A stretch of 64,000 bases of DNA. It comes from Chlorobium sp. Its GTDB lineage: Bacteria; Bacteroidota; Chlorobiia; Chlorobiales; Chlorobiaceae. The DNA lies in assembly GCA_005843825.1 (NCBI GenBank), contig SZXX01000025.1, positions 1 through 64,000 on the forward strand, read 5' to 3'. Each line of letters opens with the position of its first letter. Positions within the stretch are counted from its first letter, which is position 1. A program made the translations under genes and the position numbers. The notes under the pieces were generated by a model. The model was not told where the DNA came from, did not search any database, and saw only the letters and a list, made by a program, of their open reading frames with translations. Of the stretch, positions 7,943 through 16,503 are shown piece by piece.

Positions 7943-8722
7943 ATGTCAATCGGGAAGGGTATTCTTGAGATCAAAAATTTAAGCAAAAGCTTTATTGTCG
8001 ATAACAATCCATTACAAGTACTGAATGATATTAACATCACTATTCCTCCAGGAAATTTTGTATCCATTATCGGTTCAAGTGGGTGCGGAAAGACAACGCT
8101 GCTGCGCATAGTATTAGGGCTGGAGACCAATTATGAAGGTGATGCGTTGATAGACGGAGAACAAATAGAAGGCCCGGGGATAAACAGGGGAATAGTTTTT
8201 CAGGATCACCGCCTACTTCCCTGGCTGACAGTGGGAGAGAATGTAGCATTCGGACTGGATGGGAAAAGTCGGAAGGAGACGGAGGTTATTGTTGATGAAC
8301 ATCTCAAGCTTGTTGGCCTTAACGGCTTTAAGAGTGCTTATCCTTGTCAGTTGTCAGGTGGCATGGCCCAGAGAGCTGCAATTGCCAGAGCCTTGGCGAA
8401 CAAACCTGAAATACTTCTTCTGGACGAACCTCTTGGTTCTCTGGATGCCATGACCAGAATGCATATGCAAAAAGAGCTTGAGCGTATATGGCTCTTTGAA
8501 AAAATCACCATGATTTTGGTCACACATGATGTTGAAGAAGCAATATACCTTGGAGACAAGGTTGTTATTATGTCTTCCCGGCCTGGTGTTATTAAAAAGA
8601 TAATTGATATACCATTTACAAGACCACGTGACAGGAGTAGTTATGAATTTATGCAGATAAAATCTGAAATATTGGAAGAGTTTCATTTAGGAGTTGAACA
8701 CCCGTTTATTTACTCCATCTGA
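7943..8722 (+). CDS. SsuB-like ABC transporter ATPase
   Basis: This 259-aa nucleotide-binding subunit of the importer starts at 7943 after AAAGGAAA; an upstream in-frame GTG (7898) lies inside the permease gene. It shows Walker A GSSGCGKTT (44-52), the Q loop in FQDHRLLPW, signature LSGGMAQR, Walker B ILLLDEPLGSLDA and switch VTHDVEEA. The LLPW..NVAFGL stretch is typical of the nitrate/sulfonate/taurine (NitT/TauT) ATPases. It is the last gene of the operon. Confidence 0.88.
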   Translation: MSIGKGILEIKNLSKSFIVDNNPLQVLNDINITIPPGNFVSIIGSSGCGKTTLLRIVLGLETNYEGDALIDGEQIEGPGINRGIVFQDHRLLPWLTVGENVAFGLDGKSRKETEVIVDEHLKLVGLNGFKSAYPCQLSGGMAQRAAIARALANKPEILLLDEPLGSLDAMTRMHMQKELERIWLFEKITMILVTHDVEEAIYLGDKVVIMSSRPGVIKKIIDIPFTRPRDRSSYEFMQIKSEILEEFHLGVEHPFIYSI

Positions 8723-8882
8723 CATCAGGTCTATAGCTCTCCTGAAACGCCTCTTTATCGCTCAGGTTAAATACCTGAAGCATTATTTCGAAATTCCGAT
8801 ACATAAATAGACAACAAAATCCTCAGCTAAACTTTGGGGCTGTATCAATAAGAAGAGTTCCAAAAATTAAGTCCAGGAGTAT

Positions 8883-9011
8883 ATGAGTTGCTTTTTCTTT
8901 TCTGAATCTGGCAGAGAGTTATTGTTTAACATCAACCGGGTGATCTTTTCTACGCATTCTTCTTACTGTATGAGCATTGATAAACCTAAGGAGCCTGAGA
9001 GGTATGTATAA
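8883..9011 (+). CDS. Possible small ORF upstream of ABC exporter (42 aa)
   Basis: A 42-codon ORF beginning MSCFFFSESGRELLF runs into the start of the exporter gene, its TAA overlapping that gene's first codons. AGGAG precedes it with short spacing. It could be a coupling or leader ORF, or chance. It resembles nothing I recognise. Confidence 0.25.
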   Translation: MSCFFFSESGRELLFNINRVIFSTHSSYCMSIDKPKEPERYV

Positions 9012-10785
9012 TATTTTCAGGCTTGGCTATTTTCTCAAACCTTATTGGAAACAGTCGTTTATCTCGCTTTTATTATTGATAGCAGTCGTTGCAATGGATT
9101 TGAGCATCCCTCGTCTGATTCAGAAAATCATCGATCAGGGTGTTCATAAGCATAATCAGCACATAGTTGTGACAACGGGATGTATTATGCTTGGCATAAC
9201 ATTATTGAGCGTTCTGTTTGCCATCTGGTCACACATTTTATCAGTTAGAGTCGGTGAGTGTGTTGCGCGGGATATTCGTGAAGCCTTGTTTCTAAAAATC
9301 CAATCTTTTTCTTTTGGCAATATTGACCGCATGAATACCGGTCAGCTTATGGTTCGTCTATCCAGCGATATTTCAGCGGTTCAGCGTGTTGCCCAGTTTT
9401 CCCTGCGAATTGGTACACGCTCTTTTTTGCTGCTGATTGGCAGTCTTATCCTGATGATCAGAACCAGTATCAGCCTTTCACTCTCTATGTTCCCGTTACT
9501 TCTTATAACAGCAGTTCTCATCATATTTTTTGTTGTAAAAATGGAGCCGCTGTGGTGTGCTGTTCAACAACAGCTCGACAGGCTCAATACAGTTTTGCAG
9601 GAAAATATTGCGGGTATTCGCTTGATCAAGGCATTTGTCAGGGCTGACTTTGAGTTCTTGCGGTTTAACAAGACTAATCAGGCGTTTACAAGAGACTCAA
9701 TAAGTGTAATGAAATTTATGGCGAGTATGCCACCGATATTGACCATGTGTATTAACACAGGTATGGTTCTTGTTATTTGGGTTGGTGGCCTCAATACTAT
9801 TCGGGGCGAGCTTACGATAGGACAGGTTGTTGCGTTTACGAATTATCTTCTGACAACCATGGCCCCGATGATCTTTATGGCGAATTTGACGAATGTTTTG
9901 GCCGCCGGTATCGCGTCATCGAAGCGCGTTGTCGAAGTCCTTGATATTATCCCGGATATTCAGGACGATGCTGTTGCGAAAGATATGTTTGAGCATACCC
10001 GAGGAGGGATTGTTTTCGAGAGTGTTTCTTTCCGTTATAGAAATGCTGGCGGTGGTATGCTCCTTGATGATATCAGTTTTACAGTTGAACCAGGAAAGAC
10101 TCTTGCCATCCTTGGAGCCACAGGAGCTGGAAAATCAACGCTTGTCAACCTCATCCCCAGGTTTTACGATCTTTCATCAGGCAGAATCCTGATTGATGGG
10201 ATAGATATCAGAGAGGTAACACAGGACTCACTGCTTCGGAGAATCTCAATTGTTCCTCAGGAAACTATTCTCTTTTCAGGCACTATTCTTGACAATATTC
10301 GATATGGTGTACCCACAGCAAGTCATGAAGAAGTAATACAGGCGGCTAAAGTTGCCCAGGCTCATGATTTTATTCTCAGCCTGCAGCATGGGTATGATAC
10401 AAGGGTTGAAGAGCGTGGTGTTAATCTTTCCGGGGGTCAGAAACAGCGTATTGCCATTGCTCGGGCGATGCTTGCATCCCGTCAGATACTGATTTTTGAT
10501 GATAGCACAAGCGCGGTTGATATTGACACCGAAACCAGAATACAAGATGCTCTGGCTGCAAAATATACAAACTGCACCATCCTTATTGTTGCTCAGCGCA
10601 TAAGTTCGGTACTGAATGCCGACAAGATCATAGTACTTGACAAAGGTCGTATTGTTGGAGAAGGTAGCCATGCTCAGCTTATGCAGAGTTGTAAGGTCTA
10701 CCGCGAAATTTATGATTCACAGCTGGGTTGTGATAAGTCACAAGATAAAGTCAGTACGGTATCGGAGAGAGGGGTGTTGCGATGA
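9004..10785 (+). CDS. ABC exporter half-transporter, degenerate-site subunit
   Basis: This 593-aa type IV ABC exporter half has six N-terminal membrane helices (about 10-300) and a C-terminal ATPase. The start at 9004 follows GGAG. Walker A GATGAGKST, Q loop VPQETILFSG and signature LSGGQKQR are normal. Walker B is followed by Asp (IFDDSTSAVD) where the catalytic Glu normally sits. Its partner at 10782 has the Glu, so this is the non-catalytic half of an asymmetric heterodimer such as TM287/288, BmrCD or TmrAB. The substrate (lipid, drug or peptide) is unknown. Confidence 0.88.
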   Translation: MYNIFRLGYFLKPYWKQSFISLLLLIAVVAMDLSIPRLIQKIIDQGVHKHNQHIVVTTGCIMLGITLLSVLFAIWSHILSVRVGECVARDIREALFLKIQSFSFGNIDRMNTGQLMVRLSSDISAVQRVAQFSLRIGTRSFLLLIGSLILMIRTSISLSLSMFPLLLITAVLIIFFVVKMEPLWCAVQQQLDRLNTVLQENIAGIRLIKAFVRADFEFLRFNKTNQAFTRDSISVMKFMASMPPILTMCINTGMVLVIWVGGLNTIRGELTIGQVVAFTNYLLTTMAPMIFMANLTNVLAAGIASSKRVVEVLDIIPDIQDDAVAKDMFEHTRGGIVFESVSFRYRNAGGGMLLDDISFTVEPGKTLAILGATGAGKSTLVNLIPRFYDLSSGRILIDGIDIREVTQDSLLRRISIVPQETILFSGTILDNIRYGVPTASHEEVIQAAKVAQAHDFILSLQHGYDTRVEERGVNLSGGQKQRIAIARAMLASRQILIFDDSTSAVDIDTETRIQDALAAKYTNCTILIVAQRISSVLNADKIIVLDKGRIVGEGSHAQLMQSCKVYREIYDSQLGCDKSQDKVSTVSERGVLR

Positions 10786-12605
10786 GTCGTTACCAGCAGA
10801 GTGGGCTAGACAACAACAAACATATAGGGATCGGCAATACCGTTCAACCTGGCAAAATTGAAAAACCGAAGAACTCGGCTACAGCTGTTCATCGATTGCT
10901 TGGATATCTCTTGCCCTTCAGGCCTCAATTATTGGCAGTTGCCATTTTGGTAGTACTCTATTCTTTACTTGGGTTGTCCGGGCCTTACCTTATCGGGCTG
11001 GCAATAGATCGTTTCATGGTTGAAAAAAATATTGCGGGGCTTGAAAGAATATCGTTGTTGATGCTCTTGGTTTATTTAATCTATAACCTGTTTCAGTTGA
11101 TATCAGGCTGGATTATGGCTAAGGTCTCTCAAACTGCCCTTAAGCAGTTGAGCGGAGATCTCTTTACGCACATACAGACCTTACCTGTCAGTTATTTTGA
11201 TCATACTTCGCCAGGGAGTTTGATGAGCAGGCTGACGAACGATACTGACGCAATCAATCAGGCGATCTCCCAGAATGTTACCTCCCTGGTTGCCAGTGTT
11301 CTTTCTCTGCTTGGTATCATGGTGGCTATGTTTCTGCTGAACTTATGGCTGGCTTTAAGCGCGCTGCTTGTTATTCCAGTCATGCTCTGGTTTACACAGT
11401 TTGTCGCACGTAATACACGCAAAGGGTTCCGGGAGCTTCAAAAACAGCTTGGCGAAATGTATGGTGTCATGGAAGAGTCTATCAGTGGTCTGAAAGTGAT
11501 CAAGGCATTCCGGCGTAATGAAGAGGTGATTGAGCGGTTTCAGAGTCAGAATGATAAGGTTTTTAAGGCTGCAGTCTATGCAAATAGCTACGCAATGATG
11601 CTCATGCCGTTAACTAACGTTCTTGGGAACCTTTTTGTCATTGTTATTGCATTCGTTGGTGGATGGATAGCACTCAAAGGTATGGTTACTGTCGGGGTTA
11701 TTGCAACATTTATTATCTATGGACAGAATTTTATTCAGCCCCTTCGCCAGCTTGCGAATATGTATAACATCATTCAGGCAGCGCTTGCAGGGAGTGAAAG
11801 AATATTTGAAATTCTTGATATTCCATCAGAAGTTGATGCACCGGTTAATACAGAATCATCAACTATCTCCGGAATAATACGTTTCGATCATGTGAGGTTT
11901 GGCTATAAGAAAGGTATTTCCGTGGTCAAAGATATGACATTCGATGCCGCACCAGGTAAAACCATTGCTTTGGTAGGTCCTACAGGGGCTGGAAAAACCA
12001 CAATTATCAATCTTCTGACCCGTTTTTATGAGATAAGCAGTGGCGTCATCACTATAGCAGGAAAGGATATCCGCGATTACAGCAAAGCTGACTTGCGTCG
12101 AAAAATTGGACTGGTGCTGCAGGATACCTTTCTATTCTCCGGTACTGTTCTTGAAAATATCCGTTTTGGCCGACTTGATGCAACAGATGCAGAATGTCAT
12201 CAAGCAGCAAAACTTGCCGAAGCAGATGAGTTTATCCGCCAGCTTCCAGAGGGGTATAATACCATACTGTCGGAACGGGCAGGGAATTTGAGCCAGGGGC
12301 AACGGCAGTTGCTTGCCATAACCAGAGTTATTCTTGCAAATCCTGAGATATTGATTCTTGACGAAGCAACAAGCAGTGTCGATACCAGAACCGAGCTTCG
12401 TATACAGAAAGCGTTATTGACACTGATGAAGGGACGGACAAGCTTTGTCATTGCCCATCGGCTCAGTACCATTCGCGAAGCTGATCAGGTGCTCGTTATC
12501 GACAAAGGAACCATAGCCGAAAAGGGAACACATCAGGAACTTCTTGATCAGGAGGGGGTTTATTATGATCTCTACATGAGCCAGTTCAAAGGGTTGGCAA
12601 TTTAG
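10782..12605 (+). CDS. ABC exporter half-transporter, catalytic subunit
   Basis: This 607-aa partner of the preceding gene overlaps it by ATGA. It has an N-terminal extension of about 35 residues, six membrane helices, and an ATPase with Walker A GPTGAGKTT, Q loop VLQDTFLFSG, Walker B ILDEATSSVD carrying the catalytic Glu, and IAHRLSTI switch. Its signature is LSQGQRQ in place of LSGGQ, as in the canonical-Glu subunit of many heterodimeric exporters. Together the pair forms one consensus and one degenerate ATP site. Confidence 0.88.
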   Translation: MSRYQQSGLDNNKHIGIGNTVQPGKIEKPKNSATAVHRLLGYLLPFRPQLLAVAILVVLYSLLGLSGPYLIGLAIDRFMVEKNIAGLERISLLMLLVYLIYNLFQLISGWIMAKVSQTALKQLSGDLFTHIQTLPVSYFDHTSPGSLMSRLTNDTDAINQAISQNVTSLVASVLSLLGIMVAMFLLNLWLALSALLVIPVMLWFTQFVARNTRKGFRELQKQLGEMYGVMEESISGLKVIKAFRRNEEVIERFQSQNDKVFKAAVYANSYAMMLMPLTNVLGNLFVIVIAFVGGWIALKGMVTVGVIATFIIYGQNFIQPLRQLANMYNIIQAALAGSERIFEILDIPSEVDAPVNTESSTISGIIRFDHVRFGYKKGISVVKDMTFDAAPGKTIALVGPTGAGKTTIINLLTRFYEISSGVITIAGKDIRDYSKADLRRKIGLVLQDTFLFSGTVLENIRFGRLDATDAECHQAAKLAEADEFIRQLPEGYNTILSERAGNLSQGQRQLLAITRVILANPEILILDEATSSVDTRTELRIQKALLTLMKGRTSFVIAHRLSTIREADQVLVIDKGTIAEKGTHQELLDQEGVYYDLYMSQFKGLAI

Positions 12606-12654
12606 GATTCTGTTCTATCCATTTTTCCACTAAGCATCTTAACCTCCTGAAACC

Positions 12655-13068
12655 ATGTGGTGGACCTACGCGTTATTATCGGCTCTCTTTGCTGCCTTTA
12701 CTGCCATACTTGCAAAAATCGGCATAAAAGGGGTTAACTCCGATCTGGCGACTGCGATACGAACGGTATTTATTTTATGTATTGCATGGGGGATTGTTGT
12801 TGCACGCAAAGAGGTAGATGGCATCCATCTCCTTTCAAAAAACAACTGGGTGTTTCTCGGTCTTTCTGGTGTAGCTACCGGTTTGTCCTGGATTTGCTAT
12901 TTCAAAGCGTTGCAGTTGGGCAAGGTTTCACAGGTTGCCCCTGTCGATAAAATGAGCGTTGCCATTGCAATCATTTTATCAGCGTTGTTCCTGCATGAGG
13001 TTCTGACATGGAAAATCCTTATGGGAGCACTCCTGATCATTGGAGGCTCTGTTCTGATTATCTTGTAG
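12655..13068 (+). CDS. EamA-family membrane protein (half-size DMT transporter)
   Basis: This 137-aa protein has about five hydrophobic segments and a single EamA domain; full DMT transporters have two. Recognisable are the N-terminal WWTYALLSALFAAFTAILAKIGI and the late APVDKMSVAIAIILSALFLHE. Single-domain members probably dimerise. It lies 49 bp after the exporter genes on the same strand and may be co-transcribed. The substrate is unknown. Confidence 0.8.
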   Translation: MWWTYALLSALFAAFTAILAKIGIKGVNSDLATAIRTVFILCIAWGIVVARKEVDGIHLLSKNNWVFLGLSGVATGLSWICYFKALQLGKVSQVAPVDKMSVAIAIILSALFLHEVLTWKILMGALLIIGGSVLIIL

Positions 13069-13104
13069 TGGATTATTTTGCAAAGGAGGCGAGTTTGATA
13101 CCAA

Positions 13105-13139
13105 AGCAGAACGGGACAGTTATTCTGCCCCGTTCTGCT
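13105..13139. terminator. Convergent hairpin between EamA and sbp1
   Basis: AGCAGAACGGG (13105-13115) pairs perfectly with CCCGTTCTGCT (13129-13139), with a further ACAG/CTG contact inside. It sits between convergent genes and can serve both strands, though neither side has a long U run. Confidence 0.6.
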
Positions 13140-13156
13140 GGTAATGTTTTGGTCCT

Positions 13157-14173
13157 TCAGGGAGTAGTAATCTGATCGAACACCCCACCGTCACTGAAGT
13201 GTATTTTCTGTGCACTGCGCCAGTTCCCGAATACTTCCTTAAGAGTAAACAGCTTGATGTTCGGGAAGTTTGCTGCATATTTTTTCAGTGCGGCAGCATT
13301 TCTCGGTCGATAGGAGTTTTTTGCGATAATGTCCTGTGCCTCCGGAGTATAAAGGAAGTTCAGATAGGCTTCAGCGGCCTTACGGGTGCCATGTTTATCA
13401 ACGTTTTTATCGACAATAGCCACAGGCGGCTCAGCCAGAATGCTGACAGGGGGAAGAACGATTTCATATTGATCCGATCCGAACTCTTTAAGAATCAGGT
13501 GAGCCTCATTTTCCCATGCCAGAAGAACATCGCCAATACCCCTTTGCGTAAAGGTAAGGGTTGAACCTCGGGCTCCCGTGTCAAGAACCGGGACATTTTT
13601 ATATAAAGCCTTGACAAATTTTTTAGCCTGATCAGTTGAGTTTGTCTGTTTTTGTTTGTAGCCCCATGCCGCCAGGTAGACCCAGCGGGCACCTCCTCCG
13701 GTTTTCGGGTTTGGTGTTATAACCGATACACCCGACTTTACAACGTCATCCCAGCTCCTGATCTGTTTCGGATTTCCCTTGCGTACAACAAAAACGATTG
13801 TAGAGGTATATGGAGTGCTGTTATCGGGCAATCTTTTCTGCCAGTCAGGATCGAGAAGTTTGCTGTCGGCAATGGCATCAATGTCATTGGCAAGAGCAAG
13901 AGTGACCACATCGGCTTCAAGTCCGTCAATAATGGCACGTGCCTGTTTACCGGAACCGCCGTGTGACTGGTTGATTGTCACAGTCTGGCCCGTTTTCTGT
14001 AACCAGTACTTTGCAAAAGCAGCATTTTCACTCTGATAGAGTTCCCTCGTAGGGTCATACGATACATTCAGCAGAGTAACATTTCCTGCGGCCTCTGCCA
14101 GAGTGACCGGAAGTCCGGAGGTGAGAAAAAGCACACCGAACAGCGTAAATTTTTTTATCCAGTCATGACTCAC
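13157..14173 (-). CDS. sbp: Sulfate/thiosulfate-binding protein, lone copy (sbp1)
   Basis: This 338-aa periplasmic binding protein of the CysP/Sbp family starts at GTG 14173 (AGGAG 6 bp upstream), giving signal peptide [22 protein letters not shown]. Family marks are [33 protein letters not shown] and [16 protein letters not shown], which line the sulfate site. It is a close paralogue of the copy at 48575, which heads cysTWA. This copy has no permease genes beside it and presumably shares CysTWA. The operator at 14246 is about 73 bp upstream with no leader peptide or terminator between, so its control should differ from that of the second copy. Confidence 0.9.
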   Translation of the reverse strand: MSHDWIKKFTLFGVLFLTSGLPVTLAEAAGNVTLLNVSYDPTRELYQSENAAFAKYWLQKTGQTVTINQSHGGSGKQARAIIDGLEADVVTLALANDIDAIADSKLLDPDWQKRLPDNSTPYTSTIVFVVRKGNPKQIRSWDDVVKSGVSVITPNPKTGGGARWVYLAAWGYKQKQTNSTDQAKKFVKALYKNVPVLDTGARGSTLTFTQRGIGDVLLAWENEAHLILKEFGSDQYEIVLPPVSILAEPPVAIVDKNVDKHGTRKAAEAYLNFLYTPEAQDIIAKNSYRPRNAAALKKYAANFPNIKLFTLKEVFGNWRSAQKIHFSDGGVFDQITTP

Positions 14174-14245
14174 AGCTTTCTCCTTCTCTTATTGTTTAAC
14201 GATCAACTGGTAATAAAGCTCAATATTGGTAAGGCTTCCAAGCGT

Positions 14246-14274
14246 ATACCATAAAAATACCATAAACAAGGTAT
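14246..14274. promoter_or_regulatory. Sulfur-regulon operator copy 2
   Basis: Two ATACCATAAA half-sites 11 bp apart and a GGTAT arm occupy 29 bp. The same layout recurs at 49870 and, inverted, at 18966. The flank CCAAGC(G/A)T is also shared with the 49870 copy, pointing to duplication of promoter plus gene. It lies upstream of sbp1 (minus strand), and the divergent osmC gene starts 188 bp away. Confidence 0.75.
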
Positions 14275-14461
14275 GTCGCTTGCGAGCGCGCCAAGGCTAC
14301 TCTCTTTGCGGTATAAGTATTACCTCATAAACGGGATTTACTTTGAGTTGACCCTGTCGGATATTAAAGAGGTGAAATCCTGAAAGATTTATTTGAGGGA
14401 TACCTCAATCCACTCACCAATGGAATTTTTTTCCTCTTTAACCTAAAAAGGAAACACATAC

Positions 14462-14911
14462 ATGAGCAATTACCTGACATTCTCGATAAACGGGGCCAGC
14501 GAGAGCGCTACCAAGTTTGTGGCAAATTCACGAACATTCAGTTTCATCGTTGATGAACCGCCAACGCTGGGGGGGACTGATCATGGCGCAAATCCTGTAG
14601 AGTATTTGCTGGCAGGCTTTGCAGGGTGCTTAAATGTTGTGGCGCATTTAGTGGCCAAAGAACAGGGTATTAATCTTAAATCCCTGAAGATCAGTGTTGA
14701 TGGAGATATCAATCCTGCAAGACTGCTCGGATTGTCAACTGACGACCGTGCAGGTTTTCAGAGTCTTCGGGTACACTTGATTCCCGATACTGATGCTACG
14801 CATGTTGAGCTTAAAAAGTGGCTTGAAACAGTGGAGGATAGATGCCCTGTAAGAGATAACCTTGCAAACCATACTCCATTGCATCTTGGCGTACAGCTTG
14901 TTCCCGCGTAA
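14462..14911 (+). CDS. OsmC-family protein
   Basis: This 149-aa OsmC/Ohr superfamily protein starts after AAGGAAA. PVEYLLAGFAGCLNVVAHLVAKEQGI (46-71) carries the first reactive Cys, and EDRCPVRDNL the second. Such proteins are cytoplasmic thiol peroxidases, or thiol-dependent hydrolases of unknown substrate. It is divergent from sbp1 across a sulfur-regulon operator. A second OsmC protein is at 25235. Confidence 0.85.
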   Translation: MSNYLTFSINGASESATKFVANSRTFSFIVDEPPTLGGTDHGANPVEYLLAGFAGCLNVVAHLVAKEQGINLKSLKISVDGDINPARLLGLSTDDRAGFQSLRVHLIPDTDATHVELKKWLETVEDRCPVRDNLANHTPLHLGVQLVPA

Positions 14912-15046
14912 CCCAAAATCAATAATCGAATTACGGGATATAAAATGCCGTATAAGAGGTATTTCGAAACCGGCTATTATTGATGACTTTTAATTGTGAA
15001 AAAGCAGGTTGCTCTATGATTTCCAGATAACTAAACAGAATGAGCT

Positions 15047-15256
15047 ATGGCACAAAGTAAAGTCAAATGGTTCAACGATAAAAAAGGCTATGGTTTTATC
15101 GTTAATCCCGAGGGAGGAGAGGACATTTTTGTTCACTATTCCAACATTGATTCACATCATCGTTTCAAGATTCTCAAGCAGGATGCTAAAGTGCATTTTG
15201 AACTTGACAATAAAGGGCAACGATTGCAGGCAAAGAAAGTCCGCGAGCTTCCATAA
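15047..15256 (+). CDS. Cold-shock-domain protein (CspA family)
   Basis: This 69-aa single cold-shock domain has RNP1-like KGYGFI (13-18) and RNP2-like DIFVHYSNI (26-34). It is an RNA/ssDNA-binding protein that acts on mRNA structure. MAQSKVKWFND is the standard N-terminus. It is monocistronic. Confidence 0.93.
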   Translation: MAQSKVKWFNDKKGYGFIVNPEGGEDIFVHYSNIDSHHRFKILKQDAKVHFELDNKGQRLQAKKVRELP

Positions 15257-15332
15257 AAAAAGAAGCTATGTCTCAGTGCTGACAATACTGATGCCTTGAT
15301 GGTTCGGTATATTTCCTGCTATATATTTTGAT

Positions 15333-15521
15333 CTACACCTTTATAATGCTCTCCCCGGGGCATACAGCAGCGCATGCTGGTTCACTATGATGGCCGACGC
15401 AGTCGACACAGAGCGCTTCATTGATGATATAGGTATCCTCTCCGGGAGAAATAGCGTTTACAGGGCATTCTGGTTCGCAGGCTCCGCAAAAAATGCAAGT
15501 ATCAGTAATACGATGTGCCAT
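15333..15521 (-). CDS. 2[4Fe-4S] ferredoxin
   Basis: This 62-aa ferredoxin has CIFCGACEPECP (first cluster) and a longer second motif, CVDCVGHHSEPACAAVCP. The insertion between the second and third cysteines of the second motif is characteristic of green-sulfur and related photosynthetic ferredoxins. Such ferredoxins accept electrons from the type I reaction centre and serve the reverse TCA cycle and nitrogenase. This is one of the better taxonomic markers in the window. Confidence 0.92.
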   Translation of the reverse strand: MAHRITDTCIFCGACEPECPVNAISPGEDTYIINEALCVDCVGHHSEPACAAVCPGESIIKV

Positions 15522-15611
15522 AAGATCTTCTTTCTGGTATGATTATTAACATTTTGTCGTACCAGTATGGCATTTCTGGACGTCATTTCATAATTCATAT
15601 CGACATTAACC

Positions 15612-15648
15612 AAAAAGAGCCATCCCTTATGCGAGATGGCTCTTTTTT
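15612..15648. terminator. Strong hairpin between divergent genes
   Basis: AAAAAGAGCCATC (15612-15624) and GATGGCTCTTTTTT (15635-15648) form a textbook bidirectional terminator. It sits between divergent genes (ferredoxin minus, DUF1847 plus), where no upstream gene needs one. It may end a short untranslated RNA or act as a leader attenuator. Confidence 0.8.
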
Positions 15649-15769
15649 CTTCTGGGTATGCAATAATTAATTCCCTGAAAAAAGCTATGGTTACGGTATT
15701 TATAATGACCGGAACAAGTTGGATATTGCATCTATTCAGTTTTGAGCTAAATAATAAAAGACTATCTCG

Positions 15770-16450
15770 ATGGCATTAAAGAAACAGCACAAGAATTCAG
15801 CAGGCAAGGCACTCAGTTGTTCTGATTGCGGTGTGCCGAATTGTTACAGGGAGGAGAAGAAATATCCTGATTTCTGTCTGACCGAAGCGGTTGAGCCCGC
15901 TGAGCTTGATGGTATTACGAGCCAATACCGTGGCGATGATCTCGATGCCCGGATAGCAAGGGCTTCCGCTGAGGTTGAGGGTACCTATTATGGCCAGCTT
16001 ACCCGCGTCGAGGAAACTATTGCGTTTGCAAATCGAATAGGAGCGAAAAAAATCGGACTGGCAACATGTATAGGTCTTTCAGAAGAAACCAGAATTCTGG
16101 TCAAGGTTTTGAAAATTAACGGACTGGAGCCCTACTCGGTCATTTGCAAAATTGGCGCTGTGGACAAGAGCGAAATCGGAATTGAGGATGAGTTTAAAAT
16201 CCAGAAGGGGAGTCATGAATCCATGTGTAATCCCATCCTGCAGGCCCGACTGCTGAACGAACAAAAAACAGATCTGAATGTTATTATTGGATTATGTGTA
16301 GGTCATGATTCGCTCTTTATCAAATATTCAGATGCCCCGGTGACCACACTCATTGCCAAGGACAGGCTGCTTGCCCACAATCCTGCAGCAGCTCTCTACA
16401 CAAGTGGATTTTATTACAAGCGATTATTCACTGAAGGTCGTAATTTATAA
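15770..16450 (+). CDS. DUF1847 family cysteine-rich protein
   Basis: This 226-aa protein has the DUF1847 pattern: N-terminal metal-binding-like CSDCGVPNCYREEKKYPDFC (17-36), KIGLATCIGL (about 87-96), CNPILQARLLN and IIGLCVGHDSLFIKYSDAPVTT. The cysteines suggest an Fe-S or zinc site. Function is not established for the family, which is common in anaerobes. It is monocistronic. Confidence 0.8.
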   Translation: MALKKQHKNSAGKALSCSDCGVPNCYREEKKYPDFCLTEAVEPAELDGITSQYRGDDLDARIARASAEVEGTYYGQLTRVEETIAFANRIGAKKIGLATCIGLSEETRILVKVLKINGLEPYSVICKIGAVDKSEIGIEDEFKIQKGSHESMCNPILQARLLNEQKTDLNVIIGLCVGHDSLFIKYSDAPVTTLIAKDRLLAHNPAAALYTSGFYYKRLFTEGRNL

Positions 16451-16503
16451 GCCTCCTGAAACACACTCTGTAGCTCAATACTATAACGTTCAACAAGAGA
16501 GAC

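Noticed and set aside
8762-8778. TCAGGT/ACCTGA hairpin after the importer operon as a terminator
   Set aside because: Only six base pairs and no U run, so too weak to call.
14311-14326. GGTATAAGTATTACC palindrome near osmC
   Set aside because: Arm order is opposite to the operator and it does not share the 18-bp spacing.
15689-15720. Possible operator before DUF1847
   Set aside because: Only one GGTAT half is present, without an ATACC partner at the right distance.
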